NCBI RefSeq assembly: GCF_019226825.1
Contig: NZ_CP076643.1
Span: 868,001 to 932,000 of the forward strand
Source of the DNA: Vibrio ostreae
GTDB lineage: Bacteria; Pseudomonadota; Gammaproteobacteria; Enterobacterales; Vibrionaceae
Length of the DNA: 64,000 bases
Direction: 5' to 3'
Of the stretch, positions 8,235-18,600 are shown piece after piece. The position numbers and the translations under genes are program-made. The notes under the pieces were generated by a model. It did no database searches, was not told where the DNA came from, and saw only the letters and a program-made list of their open reading frames with translations. The first letter of the stretch is position 1. Every line of letters starts with the position of its first letter.

Positions 8235-10668
8235 AGCACTACTCGGGCATTACCGTCGTTACCCGCTACAAATTTTTCTCGTCTGGCTCGGCCTGACACT
8301 CAGTGTTTCCCTGTTAGTTGGCGTTACCGCAATCAACAACCATGCTCGTCAAAGTTACGAACATGGCGAAAAGCTGTTTTCTAACCCTCTTCCTTATCGA
8401 ATCCGTACCAAACACGTCGCCAATAAAATTCCGCAGGGCTTCTACGTCCAGTTGCGTCGGGAGGGTTTCAACCAGTGTGCTCCGTTTGACAGTTACCGAC
8501 TGACAACCAAATCCGGTGCTGATTTCACTCTGCTCGGTATTGATCCGGTCGCCATGCTGCCGCTGGGGAATGGTCTGACATTAGATCAGATGAGTATGTT
8601 GGCACTGATGCAAAAACCGTCCCCTTTGATGGTGAGTCAGGATTTTGCTGCGCTGCAAGGCTGGTCCGCCGGCGATCCGGTGACTCTGGACGATGGCACT
8701 GAGCTCGGCCCTGTGGTGATTGATACGCACAACTTGATTAACGGCACTCGGATTGTTGCGGACCTGTCATTAGTTCGTGAGCTGAGACCAAGCGCTGGCT
8801 TGTCGGTTATCGCCTGCACGGATATGCCGCCGGAGAAGCTACAACAACTGAAAAGAGCTCTGCCAAATGGAATGACGTTAGTGCGCAGTTCGCGCGCAGA
8901 GCTGGAATCTCTCACTCAGGCTTTCCATATGAATCTGACCGCGATGGGAATGCTGGCGTTTTTGGTTGGGTTATTTATTTTCTACCAGGCGATGTCGCTG
9001 TCGCTCATCCAGCGTCAGCCTTTGGTTGGTATATTACGTCAAACCGGGGTCTCTGGCTGGCAACTGGCGAAAGCGTTATCACTTGAGTTGCTTGTTCTGG
9101 TTATTCTGAGCTGGCTGTGCGGCAATGTGTTTGGCCTGATGCTGGCCAATAAGTTAATGCCAGCGGTATCGGCCAGCCTGGCTAATCTGTATGACGCCAA
9201 CGTAGGGCTGGCGATAGACTGGGATTGGAGCTGGAGTTCATACAGCTTATTTATGGCGATTTTCGGGGCGTTTGCTTCTTGTGCATGGCCATTGATCCGG
9301 TTGCTAAAATCGCAGCCGATACGACTGACAACCCGTCTTTCCCTGATGCGTTTTGCCCGTTCTGAATTCACCTTACAAGCCTTGATTGCGAGCTGCCTGT
9401 TTGTGGCAGCAATGGCGGTGTATCAGGCGCCGAAAACTCAGTCGTCCGGCTTTGCCATTATCGCGTTACTGCTGATCAGTGTGGCTCTGATGACGCCATT
9501 CATAATCTGGAATGTATTTAAGAGTTTCTCTTACACCATGCGCTGGGTAAAAGTACGCTGGTTCTTTGCCGATGCAGCAGCGAGTATGAGTTATCGTGGC
9601 GTAGCGACAATGGCATTTATGCTGGCTATGGCGGCCAATATCGGGGTGGAAACCACGGTCGGCAGTTTCCGTGAGACGACAGAAAAATGGCTGTCACAGC
9701 GTCTGGCGGCTGACTTATATCTCTATCCAACCGTGAGTTCGGCTGCCCGGATGAGTGAATGGCTGTCGAAACAACCGGACGTCGATAATGTCTGGTGGCG
9801 CTGGGAGAAAGATTTCTCGACCAATAATGGTGCTTTGCAGGTGGTCAGTACCGGTACTTCGCAAGGGGAACTGGATGCTCTGACGGTGAAGCTAGGTGTG
9901 CCTGACTACTGGTATCATTTGCATCATTCGCGTGGCGTGATGGTCAGCGAATCCATGGCGATTAAACTGGGCATACGACCGGGTGATTATATCGATCTCT
10001 CGATGCCATTGGGCCAGGGCTGGCTGGTGGTCGGCGTCTATTATGACTATGGTAACCCTTATAATCAGGTGCTGATGTCTCATCGCAACTGGCTGTACGC
10101 TTTTGCTGGTACGGGGAATGTCGCTCTGGCCGTGAAGATGAAAGATGATACTCAGGTCAACGTGCTGAAAAAGCGTCTTGATTCGGTATTCAGGCTCGAT
10201 TCGGAACGGGTGTTCGACAACCATAGCCTGCATAAAAAAGCCATGCGGGTCTTTGACCGGACTTTTGCTATTGCCGATACCCTGGGTAACATCACCTTGT
10301 TAATTGCGGTGTGTGGTATTTTCTTTGCGACCGTTGCCGGTGAAGTCTCCCGTCAGCGGCATATTGCTTTGCTGCGTTGTCTGGGCATGTCTGGAAAAGA
10401 ACTGGTCGCAGTCGGGGCGTTACAGCTGTTTGTGTTTGGCGCGATTTCTCTGATTATTGCGCTGCCGTTGGGGATTGTATTGGCTAAGTTAATGATTGAT
10501 GTTGTGATTCGTCAATCGTTCGGGTGGACAATGGCATTGCAAATGATTCCGTCTCTTTATATGCAAACCGCCATGTTGTCGATGCTGGCTCTGATTATTG
10601 CAGGGGCTCTACCTGTGATGCGATTGGTTCGTCGCTCGCCAATGAAATCATTAAGGGATGCGCTGTAA
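8215..10668 (+). CDS. FtsX-type ABC permease (two FtsX domains; AttF/AttG-like)
   Basis: 817 residues from ATG 8215, with AGGAGGG 7-13 bases upstream inside the end of the ATPase gene. One membrane segment is near the N terminus, followed by a large extracytoplasmic domain, a four-helix FtsX block (about 240-380), further central helices, a second periplasmic domain and a C-terminal FtsX block. Members of this class move lipids, lipoproteins or small peptides, or act as mechanotransmitters. The stop overlaps the start of the next gene by one base. The AttEFGH-type arrangement is inferred from gene order. Confidence 0.8.
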   Translation: MLWPVVKALLGHYRRYPLQIFLVWLGLTLSVSLLVGVTAINNHARQSYEHGEKLFSNPLPYRIRTKHVANKIPQGFYVQLRREGFNQCAPFDSYRLTTKSGADFTLLGIDPVAMLPLGNGLTLDQMSMLALMQKPSPLMVSQDFAALQGWSAGDPVTLDDGTELGPVVIDTHNLINGTRIVADLSLVRELRPSAGLSVIACTDMPPEKLQQLKRALPNGMTLVRSSRAELESLTQAFHMNLTAMGMLAFLVGLFIFYQAMSLSLIQRQPLVGILRQTGVSGWQLAKALSLELLVLVILSWLCGNVFGLMLANKLMPAVSASLANLYDANVGLAIDWDWSWSSYSLFMAIFGAFASCAWPLIRLLKSQPIRLTTRLSLMRFARSEFTLQALIASCLFVAAMAVYQAPKTQSSGFAIIALLLISVALMTPFIIWNVFKSFSYTMRWVKVRWFFADAAASMSYRGVATMAFMLAMAANIGVETTVGSFRETTEKWLSQRLAADLYLYPTVSSAARMSEWLSKQPDVDNVWWRWEKDFSTNNGALQVVSTGTSQGELDALTVKLGVPDYWYHLHHSRGVMVSESMAIKLGIRPGDYIDLSMPLGQGWLVVGVYYDYGNPYNQVLMSHRNWLYAFAGTGNVALAVKMKDDTQVNVLKKRLDSVFRLDSERVFDNHSLHKKAMRVFDRTFAIADTLGNITLLIAVCGIFFATVAGEVSRQRHIALLRCLGMSGKELVAVGALQLFVFGAISLIIALPLGIVLAKLMIDVVIRQSFGWTMALQMIPSLYMQTAMLSMLALIIAGALPVMRLVRRSPMKSLRDAL

Positions 10669-11798
10669 TGGCAGTACTGAATAAAAGACTGGTGAAGCTG
10701 TTGGTGGTTACGACCGTATTGGCGGTTATCGCATTGATCGGTTCATTGCTGTATGCCATCTTCGCTCCGACCCAATACCAGCCCGATGACAACGATTTGG
10801 ATTCTCTGTTTGCCTCACAATCGCAAAAAGTATTTGAATCGGCACTGCCGGGTAAGTCTGTGGTTTTACCCGCAGACTTCGCTATGCATCCGGACTATCA
10901 ACATGAGTGGTGGCACTTCTTTGCCAATGTCAAAGATACGCACGGCAACGAATATGGTGTGCAATGGAATTATTTCCGTATCGCGCGTGATGATCTGGAG
11001 CATCCGGGCTGGGATAACTCCCAACTCTATTTTTCACATGTGGTGATCTCGACCCGTGATCACGTCTGGCGTGAACAACGTATGGCCCGCGGTGGTATCG
11101 GACTCGCCGGGCTCAATGCAAAACCTTTTCGGATGTGGATTGATAACTGGTCCTGGAGTGCTAAAGATGAGAACCCGTTCCCCGGGCGTTTGAGCGTTAA
11201 TACCGATTCTTTCGCGTTGTCGCTGAAGATGGAACAAACCGGACAGTATGTGATTCCCGGTGAGCAGGGTTATCAGGCCAAGCATAACCTGATGCCGGTT
11301 GCGTCATATAATATTCAGGCGCCGTTTATCAAGGTACGTGGTTCGCTTAAACTTAGCAATAATATGCCTCCGGTTGCAGTTGAAGGGACGGCGTGGATGA
11401 GCAAAGAGTGGGGCAGCGGTTTGCTGGCAGAAGGTCAGCGTGGCTGGGACTGGTTCGTGCTTGACCTCGATCAGGATACCACACTGACAGTCAGTCGATT
11501 CCGACACAATCTGCAGTTACCCTATGTATTCGGAACCTTGTCGACCCGCAATGGTAGAGTGATCACACTGAATGAATCTGATGTGATGATCACCCCTCTG
11601 CACATGATGTCTTTGGCGAACGGTAAATTAGTCCCGTTGCAGTGGAATATTTCGATCCCGAGCCAGAATATCAATATTACCACCAGTGTACTCAACCAAC
11701 ATTTGTGGCTACCCTTCGCTCTGCCATACTGGCAGGGGCCGATTTACTCGTTCGGAACACACCGTGCTCACGGTTTTATGCAACTGACGGGTTACTAA
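10668..11798 (+). CDS. CrtC/AttH-family lipocalin-like protein
   Basis: 376 residues from ATG 10668, whose A is the last base of the preceding stop. An N-terminal membrane anchor or uncleaved signal (about 12-34) is followed by a CrtC/AttH-type lipocalin-like domain, with HPDYQHEWWHFFANV near residues 73-87, the characteristic HEWW motif, and WMSKEWGSG in the second half. AttH homologues are secreted or anchored partners of FtsX-type ABC systems and may bind a hydrophobic ligand. The one-base overlap supports coupling with the permease. The ligand is unknown. Confidence 0.8.
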   Translation: MAVLNKRLVKLLVVTTVLAVIALIGSLLYAIFAPTQYQPDDNDLDSLFASQSQKVFESALPGKSVVLPADFAMHPDYQHEWWHFFANVKDTHGNEYGVQWNYFRIARDDLEHPGWDNSQLYFSHVVISTRDHVWREQRMARGGIGLAGLNAKPFRMWIDNWSWSAKDENPFPGRLSVNTDSFALSLKMEQTGQYVIPGEQGYQAKHNLMPVASYNIQAPFIKVRGSLKLSNNMPPVAVEGTAWMSKEWGSGLLAEGQRGWDWFVLDLDQDTTLTVSRFRHNLQLPYVFGTLSTRNGRVITLNESDVMITPLHMMSLANGKLVPLQWNISIPSQNINITTSVLNQHLWLPFALPYWQGPIYSFGTHRAHGFMQLTGY

Positions 11799-11854
11799 AC
11801 TATCATTTTCTGTAATACGTTAAAAACGACAAACACTTCATACTTATGAGTCGG

Positions 11855-11884
11855 AACGGGAACATCTTAGATCTTCCCGTTTTG
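11855..11884 (+). terminator. Probable terminator after the ABC/AttH operon
   Basis: AACGGGAA and TTCCCGTT pair across an 11-base loop, followed by TTGTTATTTT. It lies 57 bp after the stop codon. The rest of 11799-12096 shows no ORF and should contain the nhaA promoter. Confidence 0.6.
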
Positions 11885-12096
11885 TTATTTTCCCTCAAAA
11901 GCGGTTTTCTTTACTCGATTTCCTATACTTAGAGTTTGGGATTGTTTAAACGGAATAAACGTAACATGAAGCTTAACTGTTCGGGATTTTCGAGGTTTAT
12001 GTTCATTACAAGCGATTTCTCAAGCGATAAGTGAGTGGATACACTCAATTTATTCTTTTGTTTATCGTTGACTAACATAACGACAAGGACGATTTA

Positions 12097-13281
12097 ATGA
12101 CTGACACAATTCGTGACTTTTTCAAAATGGAATCAGCCGGAGGGATCATCTTAGTGATCGCTGCGGTGGTTGCCATGACCATTGCAAACTCACCTCTCAA
12201 TGAATTCTATCAGGGTGCACTGCACAGCTACCTGTTTGGTATGTCTGTTTCTCACTGGATTAACGATGGCCTGATGGCTGTGTTTTTCATGTTAATTGGC
12301 CTGGAAGTAAAACGTGAGCTGCTGGAAGGGGCACTGAAGTCGCGTGAAACGGCCATTTTTCCGGCTATCGCCGCTGTAGGTGGTATGCTTGCGCCGGCAC
12401 TGATTTATGTGCTGTTTAACTCGGGAGATCCTCAAGCTATTCAGGGGTGGGCGATCCCGGCGGCAACTGATATCGCGTTTGCTTTGGGTATCATGGCGTT
12501 GTTGGGAAATCGGGTGCCGGTGAGCCTGAAAGTATTCCTGTTGGCGCTGGCCATCATTGATGACTTGGGTGTGGTTGTGATCATTGCGCTCTTCTATACC
12601 AGCGATTTATCAACCATAGCGCTGACAATTGGCTTTATCATGACGGGTGTGCTGTTCCTGCTTAATGCTAAACACGTTACCAAAATCAGTGTTTACATGG
12701 TGGTTGGCCTGATTTTGTGGGTTGCGGTACTGAAGTCGGGTGTTCATGCGACACTGGCCGGTGTGGTGATCGGTTTTGCAATTCCTCTGAAGGGCAAACA
12801 GGGTGAGCACTCTCCGCTGAAACATATGGAACATGCACTGCATCCTTATGTGTCGTTTGGTATTTTGCCTCTGTTTGCATTCGCTAACGCAGGTATTTCA
12901 CTGGCCGGTGTTTCTCTGGCTGGTCTGGCTTCAACCCTGCCTTTAGGTGTTGCGCTTGGCCTGTTACTGGGTAAACCTCTCGGGATTTTCACCTTCAGTG
13001 TTGCAGCGGTAAAAATGGGTGTGGCTAAATTGCCGGAAGGTATTAACCTTAAGCACATCTTTGCAGTATCTGTGCTGTGTGGTATTGGTTTCACCATGTC
13101 GATCTTTATCTCCTCACTGGCGTTTGGTAGCGCCAATGCAGACTACGACACCTATGCTCGACTGGGTATTTTGATGGGTTCCACCACAGCAGCGATTCTT
13201 GGTTACGGCTTGCTGAGTCTGTCACTGCCAAAGAAGAAGGTTGAGAATGCGGCGTCTGCTCAAGTAGACAACAGAACCTGA
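12097..13281 (+). CDS. nhaA: Na+/H+ antiporter NhaA
   Basis: 394 residues, close to E. coli NhaA (388), with about 12 membrane segments. The ion-site aspartates are present: Asp125 in [11 protein letters not shown] and the pair Asp155-Asp156 in [10 protein letters not shown], equivalent to Asp133, Asp163 and Asp164 of E. coli. The essential lysine of helix X is seen in LLGKPLG. The protein exports Na+ or Li+ against H+ at alkaline pH, a housekeeping need in a marine bacterium. AAGGACG precedes the start. No nhaR neighbour is present. Confidence 0.97.
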   Translation: MTDTIRDFFKMESAGGIILVIAAVVAMTIANSPLNEFYQGALHSYLFGMSVSHWINDGLMAVFFMLIGLEVKRELLEGALKSRETAIFPAIAAVGGMLAPALIYVLFNSGDPQAIQGWAIPAATDIAFALGIMALLGNRVPVSLKVFLLALAIIDDLGVVVIIALFYTSDLSTIALTIGFIMTGVLFLLNAKHVTKISVYMVVGLILWVAVLKSGVHATLAGVVIGFAIPLKGKQGEHSPLKHMEHALHPYVSFGILPLFAFANAGISLAGVSLAGLASTLPLGVALGLLLGKPLGIFTFSVAAVKMGVAKLPEGINLKHIFAVSVLCGIGFTMSIFISSLAFGSANADYDTYARLGILMGSTTAAILGYGLLSLSLPKKKVENAASAQVDNRT

Positions 13282-13310
13282 TAAGGGCAAATGTCCGAAA
13301 AATATAAACG

Positions 13311-13333
13311 AAAGGCCCCGCAGGGCCTTTTTT
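13311..13333. terminator. Strong rho-independent terminator after nhaA
   Basis: AAAGGCCC, loop CGCA, GGGCCTTT, then further T. A perfect 8-bp stem lies 30 bp after nhaA. It sits about 100 bp beyond the 3' end of the convergent OmpA-like gene and is symmetric, so it could work in both directions. Confidence 0.9.
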
Positions 13334-13430
13334 GTTGTGTCTGGCTTCGTTCTTTACCACTTTTGCTGTTCATGACTTTCATTATGACGCCCGTTTCGTG
13401 GTGGCGAAGGCCTAAGATGAAGATGGTCAG

Positions 13431-14042
13431 CTATTTCTTTTTGGTGGTAAAAATCGTCCATTCTTCAACTACTTTTTCTTTTAAGCCCACAACGGTTGCT
13501 GTAACGCGCCTGTTTACCGCATGCGCTGAATTGGAATCGCCATCGTCGACTAAGCGGCTTTCACCATAGCCGACAATCCTCACGCGCTTAGCGTCAATAC
13601 CGTAAGAGAGTAATTTGCGTTCTACCGCGTCTGCGCGTTGCTTCGATAAGTCCAGGTTATAATCATTTGTGCCGACTTTACTGGTATAGCCCTGAATCTC
13701 AATAGAAGCACTGGGATATGTTTTCAGAAACATCGCCATTTCCTGAATTTGATCGGAAAATACCGGGTTGATTTCATAGGAGTCATGGGCAAACAAAATA
13801 TGTAGCTGGCGCTTATCTGAATCCTGAATCACTTCACCGCAACCATCATTATCGATCAGTGCTCCTTTGGGTGTATCCGGACACAGATCACGTGCGTTGA
13901 TCACGCCATCCCAATCGTCATCTTGCAGATCGGCAACCTGATTCGCCAGCGGCGTTTTGATGTAATCATATTCGTCACCAGCCAAGCTGGGACAAGCTGC
14001 CAGGCTGATCATGACAGAGAGTGAGAGAATGGTTATTTTCAT
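13431..14042 (-). CDS. OmpA-family lipoprotein, partner of the adhesin secretion genes
   Basis: 203 residues from ATG 14042. The signal ends in the lipobox SLAAC (Cys17). A short calcium-type (thrombospondin-3-like) segment, DDDWDGVINARDLCPDTP, is followed by an OmpA/Pal peptidoglycan-binding domain (about 85-185) with the LSKQRADAV and GYGE motifs. It starts one base after the stop of the TolC-like gene, so the pair is an operon. Such OmpA proteins accompany LapE/AggA-type channels beside large type I secreted adhesins. A role in holding the channel to the wall is an inference. Confidence 0.85.
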   Translation of the reverse strand: MKITILSLSVMISLAACPSLAGDEYDYIKTPLANQVADLQDDDWDGVINARDLCPDTPKGALIDNDGCGEVIQDSDKRQLHILFAHDSYEINPVFSDQIQEMAMFLKTYPSASIEIQGYTSKVGTNDYNLDLSKQRADAVERKLLSYGIDAKRVRIVGYGESRLVDDGDSNSAHAVNRRVTATVVGLKEKVVEEWTIFTTKKK

Positions 14043-14043
14043 A

Positions 14044-15357
14044 TCAGTACTCCACTTTCTTGGTCCATTCCTGCGGAATATCGACCAGCAGGGCGTCAAT
14101 CAATACGCCAACCGCATTCATAACACGATATTTTGCGTATTGCTCGGCATAGTGCGCATCCAGATAATCCCGGCGAGCTTCAAACAGTTCATTTTCTGTG
14201 TTTAGCAGGTCAAGCAGGGTTCGCTGGCCGATCTGATACTGCTTCTCGTAAGCAATCACGGTTTGCGATGCAGAATCGACATGGTCTGCCAGAAAGTCCT
14301 TTTGTTGCAGAGTTAAGTCGAGCGCGCTCCAGGATAGTCGCAGTCCTTCTTCCACCTGACGGTAGGCGTTATCGCGTAAATCTTTTGAGCGATTGAGCTG
14401 ATATGCAGCACTTTCACTGCGGTCACTGTCGCTGCCCCCGTTATACAGGTTGTAGTTTAAGCGTAGCATCGCGATGGTTTCGCTCGCTCCGCCGCGATCA
14501 CCACCTGCATCATCACGCCAAGTCTGGCGTGCTTCAAAATAGATGGTCGGATAGTAGGGGCTTTTCGACTGCTTATACTGGAAGCGGGCAGCGTCGACAT
14601 CCGCGGCTGAGACCTTGATGACCGGATGGTTGTCCAGAGCAAGCGCCATAGCATCGGTCAACGACAACGGAATTTTAGCGGCGTCTGCGCGGGGATAAAT
14701 CAGGCCGAGTGGAGCCTGACCGACCAGACGTTCAAACTGTGTGTGAGTATCAAACAGATTATTCTGGGCAGCTAATAAGTTGCCCTGTGCCCGGGCTATC
14801 CGTGCTTCAACCTGCGTCAGGTCCGCAGTCGAGCCGATACCGGAGTCTACGCGTCGCTTGATATCCCGGTAGATGCGTTTATGCACAGCCAAATTACTTT
14901 CTGACAGAGCCAAAACTTCTTTTGCTTTAACTGCATTGAGATACACATCAGTCACCTGTAGCGCAAGGTTAGAGGCGTCATCAAGCAGTTGTAACCGCTC
15001 GGATTCTGCATCAGCGGCGGTACGGTCCATATCGTTCAGAGTGGCATTACCATCCCAAATCAATTGGTTAAGAATAATGCTGGCTTCTTTGCGGGTCAGG
15101 TCTGTGTCTTCGTTGCCGGTGGATGAAGCAGGGCGGATACCTTCGTACCCGATGCCTGCATCAAGGTCCAGCGTAGGGAGATAAGCTCCGGCGGCAGCAT
15201 CACTCTCTTTAACACTACTGACGTATTGGTTGTAACTGGCTTTTATTTCAGGATTATTTGCCAACGCAAGCGCTACAGCCTGCTCAAGTGTCTGAGCTGA
15301 AGCTTGCAAGGATATAGACAACAAACATCCTGCCAAAAGGGGAATGGTCCGTTTCAC
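14044..15357 (-). CDS. TolC-family outer-membrane channel (LapE/AggA type)
   Basis: 437 residues. GTG 15357 is preceded by TAGGAG at good spacing. A signal peptide (cleavage near ASAQ-TLE) is followed by a tandem TolC repeat with TLEQAVALALANNPEIKASY in the first half and SLTDAMALALDNHPVIKVSA in the second. The class is the outer-membrane exit of type I secretion systems for giant adhesins. It is divergent from the adhesin gene at 15698. No membrane-fusion protein or ABC exporter (LapB/LapC type) is in the window, so those must be encoded elsewhere. Confidence 0.9.
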   Translation of the reverse strand: MKRTIPLLAGCLLSISLQASAQTLEQAVALALANNPEIKASYNQYVSSVKESDAAAGAYLPTLDLDAGIGYEGIRPASSTGNEDTDLTRKEASIILNQLIWDGNATLNDMDRTAADAESERLQLLDDASNLALQVTDVYLNAVKAKEVLALSESNLAVHKRIYRDIKRRVDSGIGSTADLTQVEARIARAQGNLLAAQNNLFDTHTQFERLVGQAPLGLIYPRADAAKIPLSLTDAMALALDNHPVIKVSAADVDAARFQYKQSKSPYYPTIYFEARQTWRDDAGGDRGGASETIAMLRLNYNLYNGGSDSDRSESAAYQLNRSKDLRDNAYRQVEEGLRLSWSALDLTLQQKDFLADHVDSASQTVIAYEKQYQIGQRTLLDLLNTENELFEARRDYLDAHYAEQYAKYRVMNAVGVLIDALLVDIPQEWTKKVEY

Positions 15358-15697
15358 AGGGTCGCTCCTATTAGTATTTAAATGATTTGTTGAGGCATTC
15401 TGATTCGCACTGCAGACACGAATTTACAGCGATTGCTATCTCAAATCGGAGGTTACTGGAAGCTTAGTTGATAATTTAGAAAGTTGAGAGATTAGTTCAA
15501 AAAAGTGCTAATGAATAATTTCTATATATATTGATATCTTAGTCAGTATTAGGATTAAAACTCTAAATATTGAGTTGATTGTCATTAGTGAGGTCACTAC
15601 GTTTGTGTTATGAGAATAGTTGATTAGGTGTCGGGTCTTTTCAGACCAGGCATCTGCATGCATACCGAGCCTATTCAAACTTCAAGGAATGATGCTC
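15358..15697. other. 340-bp divergent region between the TolC-like gene and the adhesin
   Basis: AT-rich, with no ORF that has a convincing start. It must hold both promoters. I found no clear CRP, Fur or flagellar sigma-28 site by eye. Confidence 0.5.
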
Positions 15698-18600
15698 ATG
15701 AACACACGTACTCTCGCTTCTACGATGCTGGCTAACGTTACCCTGATCATTGATAGAAATGGTCAGTTCCGCGAACAAGCTGCAAATATGCCCCTCAGAC
15801 CGGGCGACGTTGTCGTTCAGGTCAGCGAAGGTCCTAATCCACAAGTCACCGCCGAGTTGGTGAGCCCTGCCAATACTGCAAACACCAATCTGGACGGAGA
15901 AATAGCCCAGATTATTCAACAGTTAGAACTGGGAGCTGACCCGACGCAAAATCCTGATTTGGCGACCGCAGCAGGCGGAACTAACGGTTCCAGTCTGACG
16001 ACTTCTGCCAGTATCAGTCGTACCGGCGATGAAGTGCTGGCGTCCACCAGTTTTGATACTTCCGGCCTGGAAGGTCTGGGGTTGTCGGCAACGCAAAGTC
16101 TGGCGCTGACCGATTTGGTCGCAGATACCGTTACGACATTACTGTTGAGTGGAAGTGATAGTGCTGAGGCGGATGAAACGGATGAGCCGGTGACTCTGGA
16201 AGGTGTGTTGCAGGTAGAAGGTGCCGATGGACTGACATTTATTGCGCAGCAGGATGTGGCGGGAGATTATGGTCAGTTTTCGATTGATGCCGATGGCAAC
16301 TGGGTGTTCGTTGCTAATAGTGCCTTCGATGAACTTAACACCGGTGATTCGATTGTTGACCAGTTTCAGGTGGTGGGTACGGATGGCAGCACCCACACGG
16401 TTACTGTGATAATTAATGGTACTAATGATGTGCCGGTGTTTGTCGATGTGAATGACGCGGGTGATTATTCATTTAGTTATGATGAGGGTCAGACAGAAGG
16501 ACAGACGATTGGTCAGGTAAGCGCTATTGACCCCGATAATGAGGTTCTGGCTTTTTCGATTAAGAATAACGTTCAGGACGAGCAGGGTAATGATCTATTC
16601 CAGATTAATAGTGAGACTGGTGAAATCAGTTTGACCGCTGCGGGTGTTGCTTCGCTTGCCAACGATTACGAACTCCCGGCTAACACGCACGGCATAGTGG
16701 TGACGGTAACGGAAGTTGACGGTAACGGTACGCCTCAGTCGGCGGATATTGATGTCATATTGATGGAACGTGATATTGACGACAATGCGCCGGTATTTAA
16801 CCCCAACGATCCGGATAACCCGGACGGGGCGCAATACGCGTTTGAATATAACGAAAACAGCACGGTCGATGATGTACTGGGCACGGTGCAGGCCACGGAT
16901 GCGGACGGTGAAGAAGTCACCTACAGCATCAAACAGAACGTGTTTGACGGCGACAACAACGCGCTGTTTACCATCGATGCCACCACAGGTGCGATCCGTC
17001 TGACTGACGCGGGCGTGGCGGCGTTTGCCAACGACTTTGAACTCGACCCGAACGAGCACAAGCTGATGGTGACCGCGACCGAAGTGGCGGGGCTGGGCGA
17101 GCAGCAATCGACTGATATTCCGGTCGCGCTGAGCGAGCTCAATCTCGATGATAACGCGCCGGTATTTAACCCCAACGATCCGGATAACCCGGACGGGGCG
17201 CAATACGCGTTTGAATATAACGAAAACAGCACGGTCGATGATGTGCTGGGCACGGTGCAGGCCACGGATGCGGACGGTGAAGAGGTCACCTACAGCATCA
17301 AACAGAACGTGTTTGACGGCGACAACAACGCGCTGTTTGCCATCGATGCCACCACAGGGGCGATCCGTCTGACCGACGCGGGCGTGGCGGCGTTTGCCAA
17401 CGACTTTGAACTCGACCCGAACGAGCATATGCTAATGGTGACCGCGACCGAAGTGGCGGGGCTGGGCGAGCAGCAATCGACTGATATTCCGGTCGCGCTG
17501 AGCGAGCTCAATCTCGATGACAATGCGCCGGTATTTAACCCCAACGATCCGGATAACCCGGACGGGGCGCAATACGCGTTTGAATATAACGAAAACAGCA
17601 CGGTCGATGATGTGCTGGGCACGGTGCAGGCGACGGATGCGGACGGTGAAGAAGTCACCTACAGCATCAAACAGAACGTGTTTGACGGTGACAACAACGC
17701 GCTGTTTACCATCGATGCCACCACAGGTGCGATCCGTCTGACTGACGCGGGCGTGGCGGCGTTTGCCAACGACTTTGAACTCGACCCGAACGAGCACAAG
17801 CTGATGGTGACCGCGACCGAAGTGGCGGGGCTGGGCGAGCAGCAATCGACTGATATTCCGGTCGCGCTGAGCGAGCTCAATCTCGATGATAACGCGCCGG
17901 TATTTAACCCCAACGATCCGGATAACCCGGACGGGGCGCAATACGCGTTTGAATATAACGAAAACAGCACGGTCGATGATGTGCTGGGCACGGTGCAGGC
18001 CACGGATGCGGACGGTGAAGAGGTCACCTACAGCATCAAACAGAACGTGTTTGACGGCGACAACAACGCGCTGTTTGCCATCGATGCCACCACAGGGGCG
18101 ATCCGTCTGACCGACGCGGGCGTGGCGGCGTTTGCCAACGACTTTGAACTCGACCCGAACGAGCATATGCTAATGGTGACCGCGACCGAAGTGGCGGGGC
18201 TGGGCGAGCAGCAATCGACTGATATTCCGGTCGCGCTGAGCGAGCTCAATCTCGATGACAATGCGCCGGTATTTAACCCCAACGATCCGGATAACCCGGA
18301 CGGGGCGCAATACGCGTTTGAATATAACGAAAACAGCACGGTCGATGATGTGCTGGGCACGGTGCAGGCGACGGATGCGGACGGTGAAGAAGTCACCTAC
18401 AGCATCAAACAGAACGTGTTTGACGGTGACAACAACGCGCTGTTCACCATTGATGCCACCACAGGGGCGATCCGTCTGACCGACGCGGGCGTGGCGGCGT
18501 TTGCCAATGACTTTGAACTCGACCCGAACGAGCACAAGCTGATGGTGACCGCGACCGAAGTGGCGGGACTGGGCGAGCAGCAATCGACTGATATTCCGGT

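Noticed and set aside
10524..10667. N-terminal extension of the AttH-like gene
   Set aside because: It lies inside the permease gene in another frame; ATG 10668 coupled to the permease stop is the better start and gives a proper membrane anchor.
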